DNA from: Dehalococcoidia bacterium
GTDB taxonomy: Bacteria; Chloroflexota; Dehalococcoidia; JAENJB01
Length of the DNA stretch: 19,283 nucleotides
Direction of reading: 5' to 3'
NCBI GenBank assembly: GCA_016844565.1
Contig: JAENJB010000004.1
Location: 1-19,283 of the forward strand
Made by a program: the position numbers and the translations under genes. The stretch's first letter is position 1. Each line of letters starts with the position of its first letter. Shown here piece after piece: positions 12,906 to 19,283 of the stretch. The notes under the pieces are model-generated. The model did not search any database and was not told the origin of the DNA. It worked only from the letters and a program-made list of their open reading frames with translations.

Positions 12906-12955
12906 CCCTGCTTGTTATCGAAGTCCTGCTTCCCACTGCGGTTCAGGAGATGAAG

Positions 12956-13903
12956 ATGTCACCAGGCCCTAAGCCCAGGATTCTCTACCGCCCCAGCTCG
13001 TTGCAGTACCCGGTGCTCGCGATGGTGGAGGAGTACCATCTCTGGCAGGAGTTTGGGCTGAACCCGGACGTGGAGCTCCAGGTAGAGACTGAGATCGCCG
13101 AGCGGCGCCTCATAGAAGGGGACGCCCAGTTGGTGATCGGCAACCACATCACGCCCCAGGCCGACCGGGCACGGGGCATTCCCATCGTCTACCTGGCGCA
13201 GGCCACCAACTGGGCCGAGGAGTGGCTGGTCTCGAAAGACGGCAAGGTCAGGGGTTTGACCGATCTCAAAGGCAAGAGAATCGCCGCCGGCACGGTGGTG
13301 GACGACCATCCCACCCTGACCACCAGACTGCGCCTGGAGAGGGCTGGTCTGGAGCCGGAGAGGGACGGTATTCAGTTTATCCCCATTGCCTCCTACCCTA
13401 TGGCCCAGGTCGAGGCCGTCCGCGACGGCAAGGTAGATGCGGCGGTGGTCATGGCCCCGTACGACCTGAAGGCGCGCCGGTGGGGGCTCAACGTGGTCGA
13501 TATCCCCAAGGTGCCCATGGTCTGGGGGCTCACTGTTACCGCCCTCTCCCCGTTTGCTCTGCGCAACGAGGAGTTCATCAAAGGGGTCATCAAGGCCATA
13601 TCCAAGGGCATCTACTACTTCAAGACCAGGCGGGGAGACGCGATGGAGGTCTTGAAAGAGAAACTGGGCAGAAAGATGGCGCTCGAGACGCAGGAGGAGC
13701 TGGACTATTTCTACGACTACATGACGCGCGCTCTGGAGAACAAGCTCTATCCTACGTTGGAGGCTATTCAGAATGTCTACCGGCTGGCCCTGTTCAATTA
13801 CCCCGAGGCGCGCCAGCTCAACCCTCTGACGATGTGGGACCTTCACTATGTGCGAGAGGTGGATGAGGAGGGTTTCTTCGACCGGCTATGGCGAGGCGCG
13901 TAG
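12956..13903 (+). CDS. NMT1/SsuA-type substrate-binding protein without export signal
   Basis: The protein (315 residues from this start) has the periplasmic-binding fold of the NMT1/THI5/SsuA/TauA group. PSSLQYPVLAMVEEYHLWQE is the usual first lobe, and LTDLKGKRIAAGTVVDDH, AQVEAVRDGKVDAAVVMAPY and FIKGVIKAISKGIYYF the second-lobe elements. ATG 12956 is chosen because AGGAG ends 6 nt before it; the ATG at 12950 abuts AGGAG directly. Neither start gives a signal peptide or lipobox Cys, and the frame upstream reaches a TGA at 12878 without a usual start codon. It therefore looks cytoplasmic. No permease or ATPase adjoins it. It is transcribed away from the AOR operon under its own dyad-bearing promoter. 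It could be a cytosolic ligand sensor, a pathway enzyme of the NMT1 fold, or an uptake protein that lost its leader. Confidence 0.82.
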   Translation: MSPGPKPRILYRPSSLQYPVLAMVEEYHLWQEFGLNPDVELQVETEIAERRLIEGDAQLVIGNHITPQADRARGIPIVYLAQATNWAEEWLVSKDGKVRGLTDLKGKRIAAGTVVDDHPTLTTRLRLERAGLEPERDGIQFIPIASYPMAQVEAVRDGKVDAAVVMAPYDLKARRWGLNVVDIPKVPMVWGLTVTALSPFALRNEEFIKGVIKAISKGIYYFKTRRGDAMEVLKEKLGRKMALETQEELDYFYDYMTRALENKLYPTLEAIQNVYRLALFNYPEARQLNPLTMWDLHYVREVDEEGFFDRLWRGA

Positions 13904-13937
13904 AGAGGCGGCTGCCAGACTCAGACTCCCGCGAAAC

Positions 13938-14018
13938 TGTCATTCCGGCCCCCGAGCCGGAATCCAGGTGGGGTGGCTATACTGGAGTCCCCGGATTCCC
14001 GCCTTCGCGGGAATGACA
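13938..14018. repeat. Dispersed repeat of the TGTCATTCC type between convergent genes
   Basis: CTGTCATTCCGGC at the left end and GGGAATGACA at the right form terminal inverted repeats. The interior contains CCGGAATCCAGGTGGGG and ATTCCCGCCTTCGCGGGAAT. It sits between the convergent binding-protein and ligase genes and could terminate both. It shares modules with 12681-12702 and the right arm of the 2440-2464 hairpin. Confidence 0.75.
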
Positions 14019-14070
14019 CGGAAGGGCTCCGCAGGTCTACTAAGTAGCGCGTTTCGCGGTAGCCTCCAGA

Positions 14071-15723
14071 CTATTGAATTTTCCCTTCCGCCTTTAGCTT
14101 CTGCACGATTTCCTGCTGGAGCACCTTTTTGTCCACCTTCTGGCCTTCGGCCACCGTTGGCAGCCTGTCCACCAGCTCCAGCCTCTCGGGCAGCTTGAAG
14201 GCGGCCACTTTTTTCTCTTTGAGGAAGGCTACCATCTCTTCGAAAAGGAAGCCCTGGCCCACCTTCGGGACGACAAAGGCGCAGGCCCTCTCTCCCATTA
14301 GCTGGTCAGGCATGCCGACGATGGCCACAGCGGCCACCCTGGGGTGGCCTATCAGGATGTCCTCAATCTCCACCGGGTAAATGTTCTGTCCGCCCCGCTT
14401 GATCATGTCCTTCTTACGGCCGGCGATGACGACGTTCCCCATCTGATCTATCCGGGCCAGGTCGCCCGTCTTGAACCAGCCATCCCTCGTCCACACCTCC
14501 CAGGTAGCCTCGGGGTTCTTGTAGTAGCCGGCTATTCCCGCCGGCCCCCGCACCCAAAGCTCCCCCACCTCTCCCAGGCCCACCTCCTTCCCGCTGTCAT
14601 CCATGAGCTTCACCTCGTGATGGGGTATCGGCTTTCCGGTGGTCAGCCATCTTTCCTCCCGAGAGGCCGCCAGAGGCGAGAGGATGATGCCGCCCCAGTC
14701 CACCGCGCCGTAGTACTGGATCACCTTGCCGCTGGTCTTCTCCTCGATCTCTCTGGCCAGCTTCTCCGGGGGAGCGCCGACGGGGCAGGCCCAGAGACGG
14801 ACTGAGCTCAGGTTGAAATCCTGGCGACGCGGGTGTGTCATCATCATGATGAACATGGTCGGCACTACACCCAGGACGGTAACCTTCTCCTTCTCGATGG
14901 TTTGCAGGGCGGCCTCGGCCTGAAATTTCTCCATCAGCACCACCCTGGCTCCCACCAGGGCAGCGCCCCAGTAAACGATGATATTCGGCCCGCCTGTAGC
15001 GGGAGAGAAAGCGCCGATGACATCGTTGGAGGTGAGCTTCCAGGGTTGGATGAAACCCTTGCACAGCGCCATCCGGGCGCAGGCCGGTATCTCTACGAAC
15101 TTCGGGAATCCAGTCGTCCCCGTGGTATGGCTGATCCAGGAGACCTCGGTGGCCTTGTAGCCAAGGCCGTGGAGGTGACCGGGAGGGTACTTCTTCTCGG
15201 TCGGCTCCCGGAGCATCCCGGCTACCGAAATGGCGCCTGAAGGGACCTCTTCGCCCGTCACGAAAATGTGTCTCAGCCGGGGCAGGCGCGGGCGCAGCTC
15301 CCGGGCCATCTCGAAGTAGTCGAAATCGCTCCACTTCCAGGGTATCACCCATCCGGCGGCCTCTACATAGCGGAGGATGTATTCCATCTCCTTCTGGCGC
15401 AGGGTGCGGAGCACCGGCAAACAGAGGATGCCCGCCTTTTCGCAGGCCAGGCGGAGGAGGCACAGCTCGACGCAGTTGGGTAGCTGGAGCACCAGCACCT
15501 CGTCTTTCTTGAACCCCAACTCCAGCAGACTCAAAGCCAGCCGGTCTATCAACTGGTTCGCCTGGGCCCAGGTCAGCCTGGTCTTCGAATCAGCGAGGGC
15601 CTCCCGGTCGGGCCACTTCTCCGCATTGCGCGCCCATACCTCTGGCCAGGTGGTGGACTCCCAATAGCCTTTCTTGAGATACTCGGCTGTCATCTCCTCG
15701 GTGTACCTGGTGGGCCTGGACAT
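14071..15723 (-). CDS. AMP-forming acyl/aryl-CoA ligase (ANL superfamily)
   Basis: The 550-residue protein is an adenylate-forming enzyme that activates a carboxylic acid with ATP and, in most members, transfers it to CoA. Motifs in order are HTTGTTGFPK (A3, 199-208), YYGAVD (A5, 337-342, with Asp instead of the usual Glu), FKTGDLARI (A7), AGRKKDMIKRGGQNIYP (A8, 434-450) and EGQKVDKK (A10) with catalytic Lys529. The N-terminus (RYTEEMTAEYLKKGYW) resembles 2,3-dihydroxybenzoate-AMP ligases and other aryl-acid ligases. The frame extends 31 codons upstream, but ATG 15723 has GGAGGAG 10 nt before it and the family N-terminus. It is monocistronic, convergent with the binding-protein gene. In this context an aryl or cyclic carboxylic acid is the likely substrate (inference). 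Confidence 0.9.
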   Translation of the reverse strand: MSRPTRYTEEMTAEYLKKGYWESTTWPEVWARNAEKWPDREALADSKTRLTWAQANQLIDRLALSLLELGFKKDEVLVLQLPNCVELCLLRLACEKAGILCLPVLRTLRQKEMEYILRYVEAAGWVIPWKWSDFDYFEMARELRPRLPRLRHIFVTGEEVPSGAISVAGMLREPTEKKYPPGHLHGLGYKATEVSWISHTTGTTGFPKFVEIPACARMALCKGFIQPWKLTSNDVIGAFSPATGGPNIIVYWGAALVGARVVLMEKFQAEAALQTIEKEKVTVLGVVPTMFIMMMTHPRRQDFNLSSVRLWACPVGAPPEKLAREIEEKTSGKVIQYYGAVDWGGIILSPLAASREERWLTTGKPIPHHEVKLMDDSGKEVGLGEVGELWVRGPAGIAGYYKNPEATWEVWTRDGWFKTGDLARIDQMGNVVIAGRKKDMIKRGGQNIYPVEIEDILIGHPRVAAVAIVGMPDQLMGERACAFVVPKVGQGFLFEEMVAFLKEKKVAAFKLPERLELVDRLPTVAEGQKVDKKVLQQEIVQKLKAEGKIQ

Positions 15724-15766
15724 CTGTACTCGTCTCCTCCCGGCGGGCTGTTGAGTGTTTCGGAGC

Positions 15767-15796
15767 ATTATAAACGTTCCACGGGTGCAAGTGCAC
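15767..15796 (-). promoter_or_regulatory. Promoter of the ligase gene: perfect -10, dyad in place of -35
   Basis: A perfect TATAAT (minus strand, 15772-15767) lacks a recognisable -35. At that position lies the dyad GTGCA-AG-TGCAC (15785-15796). Transcription would start near 15760, 37 nt before the ATG. This looks like an activator- or repressor-controlled promoter. Confidence 0.45.
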
Positions 15797-15815
15797 GGCA
15801 ATGATGTGGTATGCA

Positions 15816-16037
15816 TGTCATTGCAAGCCCTTCGCCGATAGGCTCAGAGCCTGCCCTGAGTTCGCCGAATGGATAAACTCCGCGAAGCAATCCGTCGTGT
15901 TCCCTCTCCCGTCAAGGGAGAGGGTCAGGGAGAGGGTGTGCTACCGGTTATGGTCCCCCTCTCTCTAACTCTCCCCCTCAAGGGGGGAGAGGATGGAAGA
16001 ACGGATTGCTTCGTCGTCTCCGGTTCCTCGCAATGAC
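15816..16037. repeat. Dispersed repeat copy E, large composite
   Basis: This is the largest copy (about 222 bp), from TGTCATTGCAAG to CTCGCAATGACA. It holds the CTCAGAGCCTGCCCTGAG module also in copy B, GAAGCAATCCG with its inverse CGGATTGCTTCG, and two internal perfect 9-bp hairpins: CCCTCTCCC/GGGAGAGGG (15902-15924) and CTCTCCCCC/GGGGGAGAG (15969-15991). It fills most of the divergent gap between the ligase and the DUF255 gene. No coding region is seen in it. Confidence 0.78.
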
Positions 16038-16106
16038 AGCTTTAGGGTGTGCATATGGTATGGGGAAGATATAGAATAGGCGGAAATCCTATCTGGAGGT
16101 GTGGTG

Positions 16107-18155
16107 GTGCCCAACCGTTTGATTGGCGAGACAAGTCCCTATCTTCTGCAGCACGCCCACAATCCCGTGGACTGGTACCCCTGGGGTGAGGAAGCGCTGG
16201 AGAGGGCGAGGAAAGAGGACAAGCCCATACTTCTGAGTATCGGCTATGCCGCTTGTCACTGGTGCCATGTCATGGAGCGGGAGTGCTTTGAGAACCCTGA
16301 GATCGCTCTGCTGATGAACGAGCTCTTCATCAGCATCAAAGTCGACCGCGAGGAGCGACCCGACATAGACGCCGTCTATATGGAGGCGGTACAGGCCATG
16401 ACAGGTGGCGGCGGCTGGCCTCTGACGGTCTTCCTCTCGCCAGACGGCAAGGCGTTCTTTGGAGGCACCTACTTTCCACCGCGCGACATCTCGAACCTGC
16501 CGGGGTTTCCTCGCGTGCTGATGGCTATCGCCGAAGCCTATCGCACCAAGAAGGCTGATCTGGCGGAGATAGGAGAGCAGGTGTTTTCACATGTGAAGCA
16601 TGGGCTGCAGGCCGCGTCGGCAGGGGAATCGCTCGCCGAGGACACGCTTGCTCGTGCTTATCACGGTTTGAGGGGAGTCTTCGACTATGAAAACGGGGGT
16701 TTGGGTGGAGCTCCAAAGTTCCCGCAACCTCTTGCCTTTGAGTTCCTGCTTCGCTGGAATTATCGGGCGCGCGACCGGCAGACCCTCGATATGGTGGAGC
16801 AGACACTGGTCTGTATGGCCCGCGGCGGCATCTACGATCAGACGGGCGGTGGCTTTCACCGGTATGCCACGGACGCCCGGTGGCTCGTTCCTCACTTCGA
16901 GAAGATGCTTTACGACAATGCCCTCCTGGGCCGCCTGTACCTGTACGCCTATCAGGTCACCGGCAAGTCTCTCTACCGCCGTATTGTCGAGGAGACCGTG
17001 GACTATGTGCTGCGGGAGATGGCCGGTCCCACTGGCGGCTACTGCTCGTCCCAGGACGCCGACAGCGAGGGTGTGGAGGGAAAGTATTTCGTCTGGACTC
17101 ATGAAGAAATCCATAAGGTCCTTGGAGATAGGGTTGGGCCCATCATATGCAAGTATTTTGGGGTGACACAAGAGGGGAACTTCGAGGGCGGGAATGTCCT
17201 GCATATCTCGAAGGAACTGAAGGATATCGCCGTTGAAAACGGTATGGAGACGGAGGAGGTGGAGGGTATGGTCCAGAAAGCCAGGAAGGTGCTCTTGGCC
17301 GCTCGTGGCCGCCGCTCCGCGCCGGCCAGAGATGACAAGGTGCTCACCTCATGGAACGGCTTGATGCTGCAGACGCTGGCCGAGTGCGCAGGCATTCTGG
17401 GACGAGACGACTACTGCCAGGCAGCTGTAGGTACTGCTGACTTTCTTCTCCGGGAGATGAGGACCGGTGGTAAGCTGATGCATACCTACAAGGACGGCAA
17501 GGCCAGGATACCCGGCTATCTGGACGACTACGCTTTCCTGGCCGGAGGATTGCTGGCGGTCCATGCTGCCAGCATGCAAAGACGCTGGTTGGAGGAGAGC
17601 CTTTCCATGGTGGACTCCATGATCGAGCTTTTCTGGGATGATGGAGAGGGCGTCTTCTTCGATACCGGTCGCGAGAACGAGAGCCTGCTCGTGCGCCCGC
17701 GCCGCCTCTTCGATTCTCCGGTTCCATCGGGGAGCGCCGCCGCGGTCAATGTTCTGTTGCAGATGGCTGTTGTCACCGGCGAGGATCACTACCGGGAGCG
17801 GGCGGTGGCAGCCATGAGCAAGGTGGCCAAATTCATGACCGACCAGCCGGCGGCCTTCGGAGCCTGGCTTTGCGGCCTGGACTTCCATCTTGCCCACCCG
17901 AGGGAAATTGTCCTCGTGGGTCCCTCAGGCGATCCTCGGACCCGGGGGCTGTTGGCGGCGATTCACGGAAGGTACCTGCCTCACAAGGTCGTCTTAGCCG
18001 TGGAGCCAGGTGATCTGGCTACACCGGAGCGCATTCGGCTTCTTCAGGGCCGGGTATTGAAGGAGGGAAAGCCGACAGCCTTTGTCTGCCGGGACCACGC
18101 CTGTCAGTCTCCCACCACCAGGCATGAGGAGCTGAAAGTCCAGCTCGAAGGCTGA
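16107..18155 (+). CDS. DUF255 thioredoxin-fold protein (YyaL/SPATA20 family)
   Basis: The 682-residue protein matches the full YyaL/SPATA20 family: an N-terminal thioredoxin-like DUF255 domain followed by an (alpha/alpha)6-barrel of the glycoside-hydrolase/epimerase fold. The family opening PNRLIGETSPYLLQHAHNPV is present, with VDWYPW next. The thioredoxin-like motif is AACHWCHVM (Cys50, Cys53), then KVDREERPDID and GGWPLTVFLSPDG. Barrel motifs include GGGFHRYATDARWLVPHFEKM and KVLTSWNGLM, written here only in part. Three GTG codons lie in tandem at 16101, 16104 and 16107. The third has the best spacing (7 nt) from GGAGG (16095-16099) and gives the family N-terminus. Function is unsettled; redox or sugar-epimerase roles have been suggested. 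It is monocistronic and ends 2 bp from the convergent MFS stop. Confidence 0.92.
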   Translation: MPNRLIGETSPYLLQHAHNPVDWYPWGEEALERARKEDKPILLSIGYAACHWCHVMERECFENPEIALLMNELFISIKVDREERPDIDAVYMEAVQAMTGGGGWPLTVFLSPDGKAFFGGTYFPPRDISNLPGFPRVLMAIAEAYRTKKADLAEIGEQVFSHVKHGLQAASAGESLAEDTLARAYHGLRGVFDYENGGLGGAPKFPQPLAFEFLLRWNYRARDRQTLDMVEQTLVCMARGGIYDQTGGGFHRYATDARWLVPHFEKMLYDNALLGRLYLYAYQVTGKSLYRRIVEETVDYVLREMAGPTGGYCSSQDADSEGVEGKYFVWTHEEIHKVLGDRVGPIICKYFGVTQEGNFEGGNVLHISKELKDIAVENGMETEEVEGMVQKARKVLLAARGRRSAPARDDKVLTSWNGLMLQTLAECAGILGRDDYCQAAVGTADFLLREMRTGGKLMHTYKDGKARIPGYLDDYAFLAGGLLAVHAASMQRRWLEESLSMVDSMIELFWDDGEGVFFDTGRENESLLVRPRRLFDSPVPSGSAAAVNVLLQMAVVTGEDHYRERAVAAMSKVAKFMTDQPAAFGAWLCGLDFHLAHPREIVLVGPSGDPRTRGLLAAIHGRYLPHKVVLAVEPGDLATPERIRLLQGRVLKEGKPTAFVCRDHACQSPTTRHEELKVQLEG

Positions 18156-18157
18156 AT

Positions 18158-19283
18158 CTAGTCCCTCCTTGCCTTTCTCGGTGCGGCCACCCATATGAAC
18201 AGAGCAGAGACGACGGCTGCCACCATTGCCGAGTAGAAGGCTGTGTCATACTTGCCAAGGACATCGTAGATGTATCCCCCCACCCAGGGACCCAGGGCGC
18301 CACCGGCGTTGAACCCGAGGCCCATGAAGCCGATGATAGCGCCCAGGTGCCGCCCCTTGAAAAGGTCGGCGGTGGTGGCAAGGATGGAGGGCCCCATCAG
18401 GCCTATGCCGAGGCCAAAGAGCAAGGCCCAGCCGTAGAGAAAGAAAGGATTAAGAGGATTTCTGGCGAGCAGGAGCAACATTATAGCTACCGCGGAGCTA
18501 CCCGCCCCTATGCCGTAGGCGCCCTCCCTGCCGATGCGGTCAGACAGGAATCCGCCCATCCGGCCAAAGGTGTTAACAATTCCGAAGAGCCCCACCATGG
18601 AGGCGGCCAGAAGCTCCCCGTATCCCATGTCTACATTGAACGCTACCTGGTGCGTGCCAATGAGAAAGCTGGCATATCCGGAGAGAAAGAACGCCAGGAA
18701 GACCATCCAGAACCTGCTGGTACGCATAGCTCGTCGAAGAGTCCATCCTTCACCAGCCTTCCCGGGCGGATTGCTCTTTTCCAGACGTTGTTCTTGTGGC
18801 GCAGGCATGGCCGTGCTGCGCTCCCCGGCCCTCTCTCCTGAGGCAGACGGGCTGAGGGTCCTCAGCCGCTGGAAAGCCAGGACGAGGGGTAACACGATGA
18901 CGGCTACCAGGATACCCAGTACCAGATATCCGTTTCGCCAGCCGTAGTTTGAGGTGACGTACTGGGACAGGATGGCGATGGCATAGCTGCCTCCCATCCC
19001 TGAGGTCGCCAGGCCTATGGCCCGGCCGCTCCTGGTGGTGAACCAGTTTGTTATGATAGCGGTGTGGGGTACCACCGAGACGCAGCTCATGCCCGCCGTC
19101 ACCACGATTCCATAGCTTATGTAAAGTTGCCAGATGTCCCCGGTCCGGCTGGCCGCCGCCAGGCCGAGAGCCAGCACCACCGAGCCTATGCCCATCAATA
19201 GTTTTGGGCCGTACCTGTCGAAGAGGGTGCCTACGATAGGCATGGTGATGGCGGCGGTAAGCATGCCTATGGAGAACACCCCG
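18158..19283 (-). CDS. MFS transporter, OFA/monocarboxylate type, N-terminus outside window
   Basis: About 375 residues of a 12-TM major facilitator are visible; the first helix or so lies beyond the window edge, and the apparent GTG start at 19279 is internal. Motif A copies are GTLFDRYGPK and GGFLSDRIGRE. NWFTTRSGRAIGLATSGMGG is the fourth-helix pattern of oxalate/formate antiporters and monocarboxylate carriers. The central cytoplasmic loop (visible residues about 142-178) is unusually rich in Ser, Gly, Glu and Pro, and its sequence recalls repeat-derived inserts. The second half follows with FWMVFLAFFLSGYASF and LFGLGIGLMGPS. The stop TAG (18160-18158) is 2 bp from the end of the DUF255 gene. 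Transport of a carboxylate would fit the neighbouring ligase, AOR and UbiD genes, but specificity is not visible. Confidence 0.88.
   Translation of the reverse strand, partial: GVFSIGMLTAAITMPIVGTLFDRYGPKLLMGIGSVVLALGLAAASRTGDIWQLYISYGIVVTAGMSCVSVVPHTAIITNWFTTRSGRAIGLATSGMGGSYAIAILSQYVTSNYGWRNGYLVLGILVAVIVLPLVLAFQRLRTLSPSASGERAGERSTAMPAPQEQRLEKSNPPGKAGEGWTLRRAMRTSRFWMVFLAFFLSGYASFLIGTHQVAFNVDMGYGELLAASMVGLFGIVNTFGRMGGFLSDRIGREGAYGIGAGSSAVAIMLLLLARNPLNPFFLYGWALLFGLGIGLMGPSILATTADLFKGRHLGAIIGFMGLGFNAGGALGPWVGGYIYDVLGKYDTAFYSAMVAAVVSALFIWVAAPRKARRD

Noticed and set aside
4165..16037. CRISPR array as an explanation for the recurring repeats
   Set aside because: Copies are kilobases apart, palindromic and of unequal length, without regular spacers or cas genes.
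16040..16080. TATAGAAT -10-like sequence before the DUF255 gene
   Set aside because: No acceptable -35 at 16-18 bp, so a promoter call would rest on one hexamer only.

Overview
The window looks like a chromosomal fragment from an anaerobic or facultative environmental bacterium with high GC. A Dehalococcoidia-like Chloroflexota is my best guess, but only from gene-content style: paired tungsten-type aldehyde ferredoxin oxidoreductases, UbiD decarboxylases, a DUF255 thioredoxin-fold protein, and many dispersed repeats of the 'TGTCATTGCGAG...CTCGCAATGACA' kind. No rRNA or phylogenetic marker is complete enough to settle it. There is one tRNA, and no CRISPR array, phage or insertion-sequence transposase.

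Layout. 1-385: 3' end of an HflX GTPase. 386-626: non-coding, with one 12-bp inverted repeat. 627-1449 (-): an enoyl-CoA hydratase/crotonase gene that is frameshifted and internally shortened but keeps a near-consensus promoter. 1666-2433 (+): a lone ABC ATPase with altered catalytic motifs. 2465-3244 (-): SDR oxidoreductase. 3350-3829 (-): a 4-TM protein resembling a piece of heme-copper oxidase subunit I, with a dyad in its promoter. 3991-4063 (-): tRNA with anticodon CAT. 4341-4967 (+): isochorismatase-fold hydrolase. 5188-6612 (+) and 6609-8135 (-): two different UbiD-family decarboxylases meeting tail to tail with interlocked stop codons. 8195-12592 (-): aldehyde ferredoxin oxidoreductase, MoaD/ThiS-like protein and a second aldehyde ferredoxin oxidoreductase, apparently one operon that continues into the second UbiD. 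12956-13903 (+): an NMT1/SsuA-type binding protein with no export signal. 14071-15723 (-): acyl/aryl-CoA ligase-like AMP-forming enzyme. 16107-18155 (+): DUF255/YyaL-type protein. 18158-19283 (-): MFS carboxylate-type transporter, running off the window.

How the genes may work together. The core (minus-strand order) is AOR2 - MoaD - AOR1 - UbiD2, with UbiD1 convergent to it and the binding protein divergent from its promoter region. From family knowledge, UbiD enzymes (de)carboxylate aromatic or unsaturated acids with prenylated FMN, AORs interconvert acids and aldehydes with W-pterin and ferredoxin, and ANL ligases activate acids to CoA thioesters. Together with the crotonase remnant, SDR and carboxylate-type MFS, this suggests a catabolic island for aromatic or other unsaturated carboxylic acids. 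The substrate cannot be read from sequence. No UbiX (prFMN synthase), ABC permease or AOR ferredoxin subunit is present here.

The most unusual points are a MoaD-like protein whose C-terminal diglycine is buried because the reading frame runs on into a dispersed repeat that supplies the last 24 residues and the stop; a degenerate orphan ABC ATPase; a leaderless binding protein; an operator-like dyad filling the promoter spacer of the oxidase-like gene; and a modular repeat family present in nearly every larger intergenic gap from 4.1 to 16 kb.
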